From Labilithrix sp. (GTDB taxonomy: Bacteria; Myxococcota_A; Polyangia; Polyangiales; Polyangiaceae), in NCBI GenBank assembly GCA_019637225.1, contig JAHBWC010000023.1, positions 23,316 to 87,315 of the forward strand: 64,000 nucleotides of DNA. Reading direction: 5' to 3'. A program made the translations under genes and the position numbers. Positions 8,281 through 17,313 of the stretch are shown here, piece by piece (position 1 is the stretch's first letter; every line of letters begins with the position of its first letter). Under the pieces are notes generated by a model that did no database searches, was not told the origin of the DNA, and saw nothing but the letters and a program-made list of their open reading frames with translations.

Positions 8281-8309
8281 TTCGTAACGTCGGGCTGCCG
8301 CCATGTCAA
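8281..8309 (-). promoter_or_regulatory. Promoter of tRNA-Gly
   Basis: On the minus strand a perfect -35 TTGACA is followed after 17 bp by TACGAA, a weak -10. Transcription would start a few bases before the tRNA 5' end. Confidence 0.5.
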
Positions 8310-8324
8310 TGGAAGGAAAAGAAA

Positions 8325-8363
8325 CGGCCCGGGTCCACCACGTGAGGGCGTGTTCCCGGGCCG
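8325..8363 (-). terminator. Rho-independent terminator of the lipoprotein gene
   Basis: A 9-bp GC stem (CGGCCCGGG with CCCGGGCCG) encloses a 21-base loop. On the minus strand it is followed by TTTCTTTTCC. It would end transcripts from the lipoprotein gene to its right before the tRNA promoter. Confidence 0.55.
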
Positions 8364-8882
8364 TCCCGCTTCGATCTTTCGATCGATCTCTGCGCGGCGC
8401 CGAGGGGGTCCTTCATCTGACTCCCGCGGCGTCGGCCCTCGCTTTCCAGGGGCCGCGACGTGTCGCCGAGCGGACGCGTTCACGTCTCGCGGGGCGACGA
8501 CGACCGTGCGCTTCGTCAGCGCGCGTCGTTACGTCTGCTCTCCCGGATGAGAGCCACTACGTTCATGCATGTTGTCGTTCCTCCTCCGGACGTGCCGGCG
8601 CCCGCGGGCCCAGCGGACGAGCCGCCGCCTCGCGCGGACGTTTCCTTCTGGGGAGTCGTGATGCGGTTCAGCAACGTGACTCCTGGGACCGTGCCGTGCT
8701 CGCGGAGGTGATCCCCCGCCGGACCAATCCGGGACGTCGTGCCCCAGCGCGGCGTGTCATCAGAGTCTAACACCGAAGCTCCGATGCAACAGGGGGGCGG
8801 ACCGATTCGGTCACGCTCGTCAGGACGCATCACCGCCGCATCACGGCCGCGCGCGCGAAGCTCCGCCGTTGCGGCGTACGGC

Positions 8883-9461
8883 TCAGCGCGGCGCGGACTT
8901 GAACGTCCCCGACACGTCGTAGTGCACCTCACACGGGAGCGTCTCGAAGTCGCCGCCGGCCGTCGTGAGCTGGTCCGAGCAGTCCGAGCCGGACGTGGGC
9001 GCGAACGTGAAGACGAGGCCCCCGCCGAAGCTCGTCGCCAGCGACGGATCGCTCGTCGGCTGCGCATCCGCGCCGCGCAGCGTCAGCGCCAGGACGTCGG
9101 TGCGCGCGATGGCGCACGCGTCGCGCTTCGTGCGCGCGTCGGCGGCCCGGACCTCCTCGACGATTTCCGCCTCGAGCTGTGCTCGGGCTGCCCCGTCCAC
9201 GCGCCCCTCGATCGGCGCGCCGCCCTGGATCCAGTAGAGCGTCGAGCCGTCGTGGTTCAGCCGCACGTCGAACTCCCACGGGTTCGGCGTCGCGCCGCAC
9301 GACGTGTGCGTGAGCGCTGCCGTGACGTGGAACGTGCCGAGCTTCGTGCCGGGGCTGTACGGGTCCTTGCCCGAGCACGCGGCCACGAGGGAGAGCACGA
9401 AGAGGCCGGCGCCGAGCCGGCGGGGCGAGCGGGAAGAGACGATCCAACGCGTCGAGCTCAT
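8883..9461 (-). CDS. Hypothetical lipoprotein
   Basis: A 192-residue protein with a basic N-terminus, hydrophobic stretch and lipobox LVAAC (Cys29). The mature part holds four more cysteines (TSCGATPN, RDACAIA, SDCSDQL, LPCEVHYDVSG), probably two disulfides, and alternating strand-like segments ending with a beta-type GTFKSAPR. No family is recognised. The start is the ATG that gives a normal signal peptide rather than the GTG-led extension. Expected location is the outer membrane or periplasm. It diverges from the membrane protein gene to its right. Confidence 0.75.
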   Translation of the reverse strand: MSSTRWIVSSRSPRRLGAGLFVLSLVAACSGKDPYSPGTKLGTFHVTAALTHTSCGATPNPWEFDVRLNHDGSTLYWIQGGAPIEGRVDGAARAQLEAEIVEEVRAADARTKRDACAIARTDVLALTLRGADAQPTSDPSLATSFGGGLVFTFAPTSGSDCSDQLTTAGGDFETLPCEVHYDVSGTFKSAPR

Positions 9462-9520
9462 CGGCTTCACGTCGTGGTATCCAATCGGGACCCGCGAGGC
9501 CAAGTTCGGAGGTCGACGTC

Positions 9521-10306
9521 GTGACTGCCTGGGACATCCGCGCGCTGCTCCGCGCGCTCGGCGCCGCGCTCCTCGGCCTCCTGGTCGTGTGGCTCGTCAC
9601 GGCCGCGAGCGACGAGGGGCAGCTCACGGTGGGCGCGCGCGCGGGTCGAACGCTGCCGGTCGCGCCGCTCTGCAGCGCGGTCGGGGCGGCGCTCGCGCTC
9701 GGCACGGCGCGCGTGGCGCAGGAGGCGCGCGCGCTCGAGGCGCTCGGTCGATCGCCCGCCGTGACGAGCCGGGCCGCGGCGCTCGGCGCGGCGCTGCCCT
9801 CGGTGCTCGTCGGCCTCGCCATCCTCGCGATCCCGAGCGTCGACGTCGCGGCGTTCTATCCTCGGGCGGCGATCGGCGAGACCTTCGTGCTCGCCGACGA
9901 CGGCACCTTCGTCAGCCCGAGCCTCGGCGTCCGCGTCGACGCCGACGGTGAGGCGCACGCGCTCGACGGTGAGGCGCACGCGCTCGTCGAGGACGAAGGC
10001 CTGCCGCCGGGCGCGCGCCTCACCGCGGCGGCCGCGACAGCGCTCGCGGGCGTCGGTCTTTCGCTCGTGGCCGCCCGCGCGGCGCTCCGGCGGAGCCTCC
10101 TCGATCGGCGCGCCCGCCGGCGGCTGCGCGTGGTCGCGCTTGGCGAAGCGCTCGGCTGCGCGATCCTCACGCTGGTCGCCTTCCAGGCCGCCGCGGCCCG
10201 CGCCGCGCCGGCCGCGCTTGCGGTGATGCCGCCCCTCGCGCTACTCGCCGCCGGCCTGGCGCGCATGCGCTACGGACAGGAGGGCGCGTGGCAGAAGAGG
10301 TGGTGA
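9521..10306 (+). CDS. Hypothetical polytopic membrane protein
   Basis: The 261-residue product has about five hydrophobic segments: near 10-28, 48-62, 88-106, 168-186 and 205-245. Between segments three and four is a soluble loop with DDGTFVSPSLGVRVD and a perfect internal duplication (DGEAHAL twice, from a 21-bp tandem repeat at about 9946-9987). The stretch ARALEALGRSPAVTSRAA resembles cytoplasmic coupling loops of permease-like proteins, but no family is certain. It overlaps the GTG of the isoaspartyl peptidase by 19 bp, so the two are probably co-translated. Confidence 0.65.
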   Translation: MTAWDIRALLRALGAALLGLLVVWLVTAASDEGQLTVGARAGRTLPVAPLCSAVGAALALGTARVAQEARALEALGRSPAVTSRAAALGAALPSVLVGLAILAIPSVDVAAFYPRAAIGETFVLADDGTFVSPSLGVRVDADGEAHALDGEAHALVEDEGLPPGARLTAAAATALAGVGLSLVAARAALRRSLLDRRARRRLRVVALGEALGCAILTLVAFQAAAARAAPAALAVMPPLALLAAGLARMRYGQEGAWQKRW

Positions 10307-11208
10307 CCGCGAGCTGGGCGTACGGACCGAGCACCTGGTCGATCCTCGTGCACGGAGGCGCTGGCGACGTCGCGGCCGAGCGGCTGCCGCTGCACGTCGC
10401 GGGATGCGAGCGCGCCGTGGCGGCCGGCGCCGCGGTCCTCGCGGCCGGCGGGAGCGCGCTCGACGCCGTCCAGCGCGCCGTCGAGGTGCTCGAGGACGAT
10501 CCGTGCTTCAACGCCGGCACCGGCGCCTGCCTCAACGCGGACGGGGCGATCGAGCTCGACGCGTCGCTCATGGACGGGACGACGCTCCGCGCCGGCGGCG
10601 TCTGCGCGCTCGAGCCGTTCAAGAACCCGATCGCCATCGCGCGTCGCGTGATGGACGAGTCGCCGCACGTCTTGCTCGCGGCCGAGGGCGCCGCGCGGTT
10701 CGCGATCGAGCGCGGCTTTCAGCGCGCCGCGCCGGAGTCGATGATCACGGAGCTCGCGCGCGCCAAGCTCGAGGCCGCGCGCGCCAAGCACACGACCGAG
10801 GGCTGGGCCGGCGGGACCGTCGGCGCGGTCGCGCGCGACGCGAACGGGCGCGTCGCGGCCGCGACGAGCACGGGCGGCGTGGTGAACAAGCTCGCCGGGC
10901 GGGTAGGGGACTCGCCGATCGTCGGCGCCGGCACCTACGCCGACGACACGGCCGCCGCGTGCTCGACGACGGGCCACGGCGAAGCCATGATCCGCGTCTG
11001 CCTCGCCAAGACGGCGATCGACGCCGTGCGCGCGACGAGCGCGGAGTCCGCCGCGCGCGGGTCGCTCGCCATGATGCACGCGCGGACGGGCGGCACCGGA
11101 GGCGCGATCCTCGCTGCGCGAGACGGATCGCTCGGCCTCGCGCGGACGACGCGCACCATGAGCTGGGCCGCGGCGGCGAACGACGGCACGCGCGCCTCGG
11201 GCGCGTAA
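10288..11208 (+). CDS. Isoaspartyl peptidase / plant-type L-asparaginase
   Basis: This 306-residue Ntn-hydrolase matches the Thr-type asparaginase family (EC 3.4.19.5 / 3.5.1.1). Visible motifs are ILVHGGAGDV near the N-terminus, DDPCFNAGTGACLNADGAIELDA, and GGTVGAVARD, where the autoproteolytic bond lies before Thr, the N-terminal nucleophile of the beta chain. STGGVVNKLAGRVGDSPIVGAG and STTGHGEAMI complete the active site. It removes isoaspartyl residues from damaged peptides and may hydrolyse asparagine. No signal peptide. The GTG start lies inside the 3' end of the preceding membrane protein gene. Confidence 0.92.
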   Translation: MAEEVVTASWAYGPSTWSILVHGGAGDVAAERLPLHVAGCERAVAAGAAVLAAGGSALDAVQRAVEVLEDDPCFNAGTGACLNADGAIELDASLMDGTTLRAGGVCALEPFKNPIAIARRVMDESPHVLLAAEGAARFAIERGFQRAAPESMITELARAKLEAARAKHTTEGWAGGTVGAVARDANGRVAAATSTGGVVNKLAGRVGDSPIVGAGTYADDTAAACSTTGHGEAMIRVCLAKTAIDAVRATSAESAARGSLAMMHARTGGTGGAILAARDGSLGLARTTRTMSWAAAANDGTRASGA

Positions 11209-11240
11209 GGGCCTCGAAAACTCAGCCGCGACGTGACATG

Positions 11241-11262
11241 CTCGAGGGACGAACCCCTCGAG
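11241..11262. terminator. Hairpin after the isoaspartyl peptidase gene
   Basis: CTCGAGGG and CCCTCGAG form a perfect 8-bp stem around a 6-base loop, 33 bp past the stop. There is no T-run, so intrinsic termination is doubtful; it may stabilise the mRNA 3' end. Confidence 0.4.
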
Positions 11263-11298
11263 AGAAGCGAAAGCGAAGCTGGTCGAGAGCGCCGAGCG

Positions 11299-11445
11299 CT
11301 ACTCGCTCTTCTCGCCACCCTTGCGGTCGATCGCGTCCTGCAGTCCACAACGCACACGCGTTGCGCGCTTGATACGCTTCTTCTTGAGCGGCGTGGTGAG
11401 CCACTCGTGACGCTTCCTCATGCTCCAGATCGCGCGGTTCGCCAT
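11299..11445 (-). CDS. Possible small basic protein
   Basis: An ATG-started frame encodes 48 residues, strongly basic, with RKRHEWLTTPLKKKRIKRA. Codon third positions are mostly G/C as in real genes, but there is no good ribosome binding site and no recognised family. It sits alone in the gap between two plus-strand genes. It may be chance. Confidence 0.3.
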   Translation of the reverse strand: MANRAIWSMRKRHEWLTTPLKKKRIKRATRVRCGLQDAIDRKGGEKSE

Positions 11446-11686
11446 AGGGGCGCGCAAAATGGCGGAAAGAGCCTCGCGACGCAAGCGGAGCCGACCTCCC
11501 TCGCGGTTTTTCTGGACGTTTCGCGCCGGGGCGTCGTTCCAGTCACAACGGAAGGGTCCGCCACCGGATCGAAGACGAGCGGGGGTCTGAGGCTCCGACG
11601 ATCCAGGACGCTTCTACGACATCGCTGAATTTACTGAACAATTGACCGCTGACGCGTTGGAGTGAGTGTTGCACTTACATGTTCGC

Positions 11687-13108
11687 ATGGTGACGGGGCA
11701 GCTTGGACGATTCGCTTTCATCCTCGGACTCGCGGTCTCCGCGGGCGCCGCGGGGTGCTTTCTCGCGGACGAGGAGACCGAAGACTCGCGCGGCGAGGTC
11801 GTCGGCGCCGGTGACACGTCGGCGGTCCTCCGGAGCACGCTGATCCTCGACACCGGCTGCACGGCGGCCAAGGTCGGACCGCGCCACCTCCTGACGGCCG
11901 CGCGCTGCGTGGTCGGCAAGCCCGAGCTCGCGCCGGGCAAGACCATCACGTTCAAGGCCGCGAGCCAGCTCCGCACGATCGTCGCCGACGACGAGGCCCC
12001 CGTCCTCGAGGCCGACGACGCCGGCGCCGCCGACGACGAGGCCGACGAGACCGAGGCCGACGGCGGAGCCGCCGACGAGACCGAGGCCGACGCGGCCGCG
12101 CCGAAGAAGACCAACGCGAGCGATCGCGAGGCCACGATCGAGGAGATCGAGGTCCACCCGTCGTTCACCGCGAAGTGCCAGGACGATCTCTGCGCGTTCG
12201 GCGCCATCGGCGCGAGCGACGCGAAGGACATCGCCGTCATCATCCTCGACGCGGACCTCGAGACCGTCCCGACGATCCCGATCGATCTCGACACCGTCGG
12301 TCAGAGCGACACGCTGCTCGCGGTCGGCTCGGGCTGCGCGACGTTCGACGGCGAGGCCACCGGGGTGAAGACCTACAAGACGATGGCCGTCCCGCCGAAG
12401 ACGGTGAACCACCCGGGGAGCCCGTACATCGAGGATCCCGCGCTCGTCACGCGTCTCGGCGCGGGCTACGTGGTCACGCCGGGCTTCGGCTGGCGCGCGG
12501 GAGAGCCGCGCATCTGCAAGACGGACATCGGCGCCCCGCTCTTCCGCGGCGGTCAGGCGGCGGTCTCCGGCGTCACCTCGAACTTCACGACCTTCGGGCA
12601 GGCCGACGAGATCGCGCCGGTCACGCTGCATCACGCGAAGGTCGACACGGCCTCGAAGGTCGGCACCTGGCTCGCGACGCTCGGCGTCGAGACCACGCAC
12701 TCGTGCAGTGAGATGACCGGCGGCTGCGTGAAGAAGGGCTACGACGGCGGCGTCCCCGGCACCCAGGCCGCCCCGAAGACCGACGACGGGACCGAGGGCG
12801 GCGACGCCGGCGAGCTCGTCGATCCGCCGGGCGACGACGAGGACGACGCCGGCCCCGTGAGCACCGATCTTCCGGATCAGGGCGAGGAAGCGCCGCTCCC
12901 CGAGTCGAGCGAAGACGAGTACCAGCGCGAGAACACGAACGACTACGACGACTGGGACGCGGGCCCGAAGAAGAAGAAGAAGAAGAAGAAGAAGGCCTCG
13001 GGCTGCAGCGCCGCTCCCGGCTCGATGCCCGCGGGCTCCGACGGGATCGTCCTCGTCGTCGGCCTCGCGCTCGCCGGCGCCGTCGCGCGCCGCCGCCGCG
13101 CGGGCTGA
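11687..13108 (+). CDS. Catalytically dead trypsin-like protein with MYXO-CTERM tail
   Basis: A 473-residue surface protein. The signal ends AGAAGC, possibly a lipobox. The fold is chymotrypsin-like: LLTAARC stands where LTAAHC is expected (Arg73 for His), DIAVIIL keeps the Asp (Asp181), and KTDIGAPLF replaces GDSGGPL (Ile281 for Ser). With two of three catalytic residues gone it should not be a protease. An acidic insert near 105-140 and a long Asp/Glu/Pro-rich stalk near 350-425 precede nine Lys and a C-terminal tail: Cys, hydrophobic segment, then ARRRRAG. That tail matches MYXO-CTERM, a sorting signal removed in myxobacteria with the protein left on the surface. ATG 11687 is preferred over GTG 11666. 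Role is likely binding. Confidence 0.8.
   Translation: MVTGQLGRFAFILGLAVSAGAAGCFLADEETEDSRGEVVGAGDTSAVLRSTLILDTGCTAAKVGPRHLLTAARCVVGKPELAPGKTITFKAASQLRTIVADDEAPVLEADDAGAADDEADETEADGGAADETEADAAAPKKTNASDREATIEEIEVHPSFTAKCQDDLCAFGAIGASDAKDIAVIILDADLETVPTIPIDLDTVGQSDTLLAVGSGCATFDGEATGVKTYKTMAVPPKTVNHPGSPYIEDPALVTRLGAGYVVTPGFGWRAGEPRICKTDIGAPLFRGGQAAVSGVTSNFTTFGQADEIAPVTLHHAKVDTASKVGTWLATLGVETTHSCSEMTGGCVKKGYDGGVPGTQAAPKTDDGTEGGDAGELVDPPGDDEDDAGPVSTDLPDQGEEAPLPESSEDEYQRENTNDYDDWDAGPKKKKKKKKKASGCSAAPGSMPAGSDGIVLVVGLALAGAVARRRRAG
12968..12994 (+). repeat. (AAG)9 microsatellite
   Basis: Nine consecutive AAG codons encode poly-lysine just before the MYXO-CTERM-like tail. Copy-number change would stay in frame and only alter the linker length. 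Confidence 0.9.
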
Positions 13109-13116
13109 GGCCCGGC

Positions 13117-13419
13117 TCAGTCCGGCGTCGCGACCAGACGGACCTCGAGGCGAACGGGCCCCGCGCCCTCTTTCGCCTCGACGACCTTGTCCCACGGCAG
13201 GTAGCCCGGCGCCTCGACGGTCACGTGGTGCGTGCCGACGGGGAGGGCGACGCCTCGCGCCGCGACGGTGTCGAGGCGGCCGACGAAGATGTCGTCGATC
13301 GTGACCGAGGCGTTCGCGGGCGAGCCCACCATGCGCATCGAGACCGTCTTCGGCTCCGCCGGCGGTCCACACGCGAGCGCGGCGAGCGAGAGCCCGACGG
13401 CGAAGGTGAGCGTCCTCAC
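13117..13419 (-). CDS. PEGA-domain lipoprotein
   Basis: A 100-residue protein with a lipoprotein signal (LAALACG, Cys17). The mature part is one PEGA-like domain: SPANASVTIDDIFVGRL, LPVGTHHVTVEAPGYLPW. These small beta domains occur on surface proteins and are thought to mediate cell-wall or protein contacts. It starts 7 bp after the guaA stop on the same strand, so it is probably transcribed with guaA, although no functional link to GMP synthesis is obvious. Confidence 0.8.
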   Translation of the reverse strand: MRTLTFAVGLSLAALACGPPAEPKTVSMRMVGSPANASVTIDDIFVGRLDTVAARGVALPVGTHHVTVEAPGYLPWDKVVEAKEGAGPVRLEVRLVATPD

Positions 13420-13426
13420 GACGCGA

Positions 13427-14974
13427 TCACTCCCACTCGATCGTCGCGGGCGGCTTCGACGAGATGTCGTAGACGACGCGGTTGATGCCGCGCACCTCGT
13501 TGATGATGCGGTTCGACATCCGGCCGAGCACCTCGTACGGGATCGGAGCCCAGTCGGCGGTCATCCCGTCGAGCGACCGGACGGCGCGGATCGCGCAGGT
13601 CTCCTCGTACGTGCGGTGATCGCCCATGACGCCGACGCTGCGCACGGGCAGGAGCACGCAGAAGCTCTGCCAGACCTGATCGTAGAGGCCCGCGCCGCGG
13701 ATCTCCTCGCTGACGATGTGGTCGGCGGCGCGCAGCACCTCGAGGCGCTCGGGGGTGACCTCGCCGAGGCAGCGGATGGCGAGGCCGGGGCCGGGGAAGG
13801 GCTGACGGTAGAGGATGTCGCGCGGCATCCCGAGGGCTTCGCCGCACGCGCGCACCTCGTCCTTGAACAGCTCGCGGAGCGGCTCGATGAGCTTGAGCTT
13901 CATCCGCTCGGGGAGACCGCCGACGTTGTGGTGGCTCTTGATGACCGCGCTCGGCCCCTTGAACGAGACGCTCTCGATCACGTCCGGGTAGAGCGTGCCC
14001 TGCACGAGGTGAGCTGCGTTCTTTACCTTCGCCGCCTCCTCGTCGAAGACGTCGATGAAGACCTTGCCGATGATCTTGCGCTTCTGCTCGGGATCGGTGA
14101 CGCCCTTCAGCGCCGAGAGGAAGCGCTCGCGCGCGTCGACCGGGACGAGGTTCAGGTGGAAGGTCTCGCGGAAGGTGCTCACCACCTGCTCGAACTCGCC
14201 CTGCCGGAGCACGCCGTTATCGACGAAGATGCAGGTGAGCCGATCGCCGAGCGCCTTGTGGCAGAGGATGGCCGCGACCGACGAGTCGACGCCGCCGGAG
14301 AGGCCGCAGATCGCGTGCTCGTCGTCCTTCACCCGCTCGCGGACGAGGCGGATGGCTTCGTCGGTGAACGAGCCGGGCGTCCACGTCGGCTCGAGGCCGG
14401 CGACCTCGAAGAGGAACGACGCGAGCACGTCGGTGCCGCGCGGCGTGTGCACGACCTCCGGATGGAACTGGACGCCGTACATGCGCGTCTCGGGGTTCGC
14501 GACGGCGCAGAAGGGCGTGTTGCCGGAGAGGCCGATCGTCGAGAAGCCGGGGGGCATGCTCGCGACGCGATCGCCGTGGCTCATCCAGACGTCGAGGCTC
14601 TCGCGGCGCGCGAAGCGGTGGAAGATGCCGTCGGGCGCCTCGACGGTGACCTGGGCGAGCCCGAACTCGCGCTTGTTGGCGTGCTCGACCTTGCCGCCGA
14701 GCAGGTGAGCCATGAGCTGCATGCCGTAGCAGATGCCGAGGATCGGGACGCCGAGCTCGAAGATGCGCTTGTCGACGCTCGGGGCGCCCTCCTCGTAGAC
14801 GCTCGACGGGCCGCCCGAGAGGATGATGGCGCGTGGGTTCTTCGCGCGGACGTCGTCGAAGGACGTCGTGCAAGGGTGGATCTCGCAGTAGACCTTGCTC
14901 TCGCGGACGCGCCTGGCGATGAGCTGGGTCGTCTGAGAGCCGAAGTCGAGAATGAGGACGAGATCCTTCGTCAT
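13427..14974 (-). CDS. guaA: GMP synthase (glutamine-hydrolysing)
   Basis: A 515-residue cytoplasmic enzyme making GMP from XMP, glutamine and ATP, the last step of de novo guanine nucleotide synthesis. The N-terminal class I amidotransferase has ILGICYGMQ (Cys82 nucleophile) and FHPEVVHT. The ATP pyrophosphatase domain has the P-loop [12 protein letters not shown]. The C-terminal dimerisation domain ends ATIEWE, as in other GuaA proteins. The start is the internal ATG preceding [13 protein letters not shown], with GGAG about 8 bases upstream; a 14-codon upstream extension is rejected. The gene lies downstream of a Ser/Thr kinase and upstream of a PEGA lipoprotein. Confidence 0.97.
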   Translation of the reverse strand: MTKDLVLILDFGSQTTQLIARRVRESKVYCEIHPCTTSFDDVRAKNPRAIILSGGPSSVYEEGAPSVDKRIFELGVPILGICYGMQLMAHLLGGKVEHANKREFGLAQVTVEAPDGIFHRFARRESLDVWMSHGDRVASMPPGFSTIGLSGNTPFCAVANPETRMYGVQFHPEVVHTPRGTDVLASFLFEVAGLEPTWTPGSFTDEAIRLVRERVKDDEHAICGLSGGVDSSVAAILCHKALGDRLTCIFVDNGVLRQGEFEQVVSTFRETFHLNLVPVDARERFLSALKGVTDPEQKRKIIGKVFIDVFDEEAAKVKNAAHLVQGTLYPDVIESVSFKGPSAVIKSHHNVGGLPERMKLKLIEPLRELFKDEVRACGEALGMPRDILYRQPFPGPGLAIRCLGEVTPERLEVLRAADHIVSEEIRGAGLYDQVWQSFCVLLPVRSVGVMGDHRTYEETCAIRAVRSLDGMTADWAPIPYEVLGRMSNRIINEVRGINRVVYDISSKPPATIEWE

Positions 14975-15059
14975 GGTGAGCTCCGTGGCGCGGACGACTA
15001 CCACGCGGCACGCCACGGCAAAAGCGTCAGCCGAGCGCGACGTGCGCGAGCAGAAGCCT

Positions 15060-17174
15060 TCAGCCCCCGAGGAGGCCGCGGAGCGCTTGCGGCGGGCGCG
15101 TCGGCGTCCGCACGGCGCCCACCGGACTGAGCGCGAGCATGAGAAAGAGCATCAGGCTCGCGAGCGCCGCGAAGCGCACGGCCTCGCCGCGCGAGTAGGG
15201 ATCGACCCACGCCGCGCGGGCCCGCGCGAGGGCGCCGAGGCCGAGCGCGAGCGGGGCAACCGGGGCGACGGCGGTGGAGAGGCCGGCCATCGAGTGCGGG
15301 ACGCCGAGCTCGGCGGCCTCGCTCGCGGCGAACGTGACGATGATCATCACGATGCCGTAGAGGACGCTCCCCGCGGACGCGAGGTAGAGCCAGCGGTTCC
15401 GCTCGCCGAGCATGCTCCGCGCGCAGAGCGCGGCGGCGGAGACGAGGGCGACGACGGCCATCGCGCCGCTCGCGAGCGTCGAGTCTCCGCGAAGCGCGCG
15501 GCCGATGGGCAGGCCGAACGCGGGGACGACGAGCACGGCGGCGAAGGCGGCGATCGCGGGGACCGCGACGGCTCCGACGAACTTGGCGGTCTCGGCCGTC
15601 GACCACGCCGGGTTGCGCGAGGACGCGAACTCCTTCGCGAGCACGGCGGGCGGACGCGGCTTCGCCTGGGACGCGGGACCGGCGGCCTCGGGCGTGACGT
15701 CCGGCACCGCCGCTTCGCGCGGGAGCGGCGCGGGCGGGATGCTCGGCACGGCGCCGAACGCCCGCGGATCGAGCACGGGCGGCAGGGACGACGGCGCCGC
15801 GCCGCGCGTCGCGTCGTCTCCGCGCTTCGATGCAGGGGGCCACGAAGACGGGCGCGCCGCGAGATCGAGCGAGGCCGTCGCGCCGCTCTCCTCGGGCTCG
15901 AGCTCGCGGACGCCGGACGGATCGAGCAGGGCGAACAGCGGCGCGGCCGGCGCAGCCGCGATCGGGCGCTCCGCCGACGCCGGCGGGTCGGGGCTCGGGC
16001 GCCGCGCCTCGTTCGGCGAGGGCAGGGGGATGTCGAACTCGAGCGCGCCGAGCGAGGGCGGCGGCTCGCTGCCGGGCGAGCTCAGCGTGAGCAAGCCACC
16101 GCGGCGCGACGCGGGCGCGTGGGGAGCGTCGGGCTGATCGAGCGACGGGACACGGCGCGGCGGCTCGCGCTGATCGAGCGACGGGATCTTCGCGCCGGAC
16201 TCCGGCGCGCGCTGCGCGGGCATCTCGGCGAGCGTGTCCATGCGCGACGAGACGCGCGCGGCGCGGCCCGGCGAGCGAAGCTCGAGCATCCCTTCGTGGA
16301 CCGCGCCGGCGTGCGGGTAACGCGCGAGGCGATCGCGCCTCGTGCAGCGTGCGATCAGCGCCTCGAGCGCGGCCGGCGCCTCGGGCGCCCGCTCGCGCAG
16401 CGGGGGCACGTCGCGCGTCTTGACCAGCTGGAGGACGGCGTTCGCGGTCTCGGCCTCGAAGGGCGTCTCGCCGACGATCATCTCGTAGAGGATGACGCCG
16501 AGCGCCCAGACGTCGGAGCGCGCGTCGACGTCCTGCTTGCTCACGATCTGCTCGGGCGCCATGTAGTGCGGCGTTCCGATGAGCATCCGCACCTCCTTGG
16601 CCGACCGCTCCGCGATGGTCGGAAAGAGGCACGCGCCGAAGTCGAGCACCTTCGGCGTGATCTTGTTGCGGTCGCGCGCGAGGAAGATGTTCGCGGGCTT
16701 CAGGTCGCGATGGACGACGGTCGCGGCGTGCGCGGCGGCGACGGCGTCCGCCACCGGGATCATGATCTCGAGCGCCTCTTCGCACGACAGCCGCCCGCCG
16801 CGGGTCCTCAGGTACCGCTCGAGGTCTTCACCGGCGAGGAGCTCCTGCACGATGAAGGGCGTGCCGTCGTCGTCGCGCGCGACGTCGAGGACGTCGACGA
16901 CGTTCGAGTGACGGATCGCCGCGGCGGCGCGGGCTTCGCGGAGGAAGCGCAGGACGTCCTCCTCGATGTGGACGTACTCGGGGGAGAGGAGCTTGATGGC
17001 GACCTTGCGTCCGAGCGACACGTTCGTCGCGCGGTACACTTCGCCCATACCTCCGATCCCGAGACAGTCCTCGAGCAGGTATTTCCCTGCCAGGAAGTCT
17101 CCCTTGCGTTGCCCCTGACGTGCGACGGCACCTCGGCCCACGATAGGGGAAGAGTATAGGCCGGCTCGCCCCAC
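15060..17174 (-). CDS. Membrane-anchored Ser/Thr protein kinase
   Basis: A 704-residue eukaryotic-type kinase. Catalytic domain near 27-300: [12 protein letters not shown]-loop, VAIKLL (Lys61), HRDLKPAN catalytic loop, DFGAC, MAPEQ. A Pro/Ala-rich linker (about 310-520) follows, then about five hydrophobic segments at 525-680, so the kinase faces the cytoplasm and the tail is a polytopic membrane domain of unknown role. It is an RD kinase with all key residues. The start is uncertain: GTG 17174 gives the length used, but a TATACT hexamer at 17153-17158 lies inside this 5' end, and GTG 17141 would be nearly leaderless from it. Located 85 bp before guaA. Confidence 0.9.
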   Translation of the reverse strand: MGRAGLYSSPIVGRGAVARQGQRKGDFLAGKYLLEDCLGIGGMGEVYRATNVSLGRKVAIKLLSPEYVHIEEDVLRFLREARAAAAIRHSNVVDVLDVARDDDGTPFIVQELLAGEDLERYLRTRGGRLSCEEALEIMIPVADAVAAAHAATVVHRDLKPANIFLARDRNKITPKVLDFGACLFPTIAERSAKEVRMLIGTPHYMAPEQIVSKQDVDARSDVWALGVILYEMIVGETPFEAETANAVLQLVKTRDVPPLRERAPEAPAALEALIARCTRRDRLARYPHAGAVHEGMLELRSPGRAARVSSRMDTLAEMPAQRAPESGAKIPSLDQREPPRRVPSLDQPDAPHAPASRRGGLLTLSSPGSEPPPSLGALEFDIPLPSPNEARRPSPDPPASAERPIAAAPAAPLFALLDPSGVRELEPEESGATASLDLAARPSSWPPASKRGDDATRGAAPSSLPPVLDPRAFGAVPSIPPAPLPREAAVPDVTPEAAGPASQAKPRPPAVLAKEFASSRNPAWSTAETAKFVGAVAVPAIAAFAAVLVVPAFGLPIGRALRGDSTLASGAMAVVALVSAAALCARSMLGERNRWLYLASAGSVLYGIVMIIVTFAASEAAELGVPHSMAGLSTAVAPVAPLALGLGALARARAAWVDPYSRGEAVRFAALASLMLFLMLALSPVGAVRTPTRPPQALRGLLGG

Positions 17175-17313
17175 CGACGCGGATCCTAAAGCGCGCCGGC
17201 GAACGATTTCGCCGAAACCGATCGGTGTGGCGTCCGCGTGGTCTCGCCCGCGGTTCGCGTGGGGCGGGTGCGGCGCCTGTGTCCGCGGACGCGAGTCCTC
17301 GGCGTGAAAGAGA

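Larger units (their letters stand above)
8269..8882. other. Gap without a supported gene
   Basis: Apart from the tRNA promoter and terminator, no gene is supported. A plus-strand frame ending near 8711 (tail MRFSNVTPGTVPCSRR) is Pro-rich and lacks a ribosome binding site or known family; it could be a small protein but is not called. Confidence 0.5.
11209..11686. other. Intergenic region before the MYXO-CTERM protein
   Basis: Holds the hairpin and the doubtful small frame described separately. The segment 11625-11660 is AT-richer (AATTTACTGAACAATTGACC) and may contain the promoter of the downstream gene; TTGACC at 11642-11647 is -35-like but no -10 is evident at the right distance. Confidence 0.4.

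Noticed and set aside
8460..8711. Small plus-strand gene in the 8.3-8.9 kb gap
   Set aside because: Pro-rich, no ribosome binding site, no family; called only as a gap note.
13232..15130. 632-codon plus-strand frame opposite guaA
   Set aside because: It is the antisense shadow of a certain GuaA gene.
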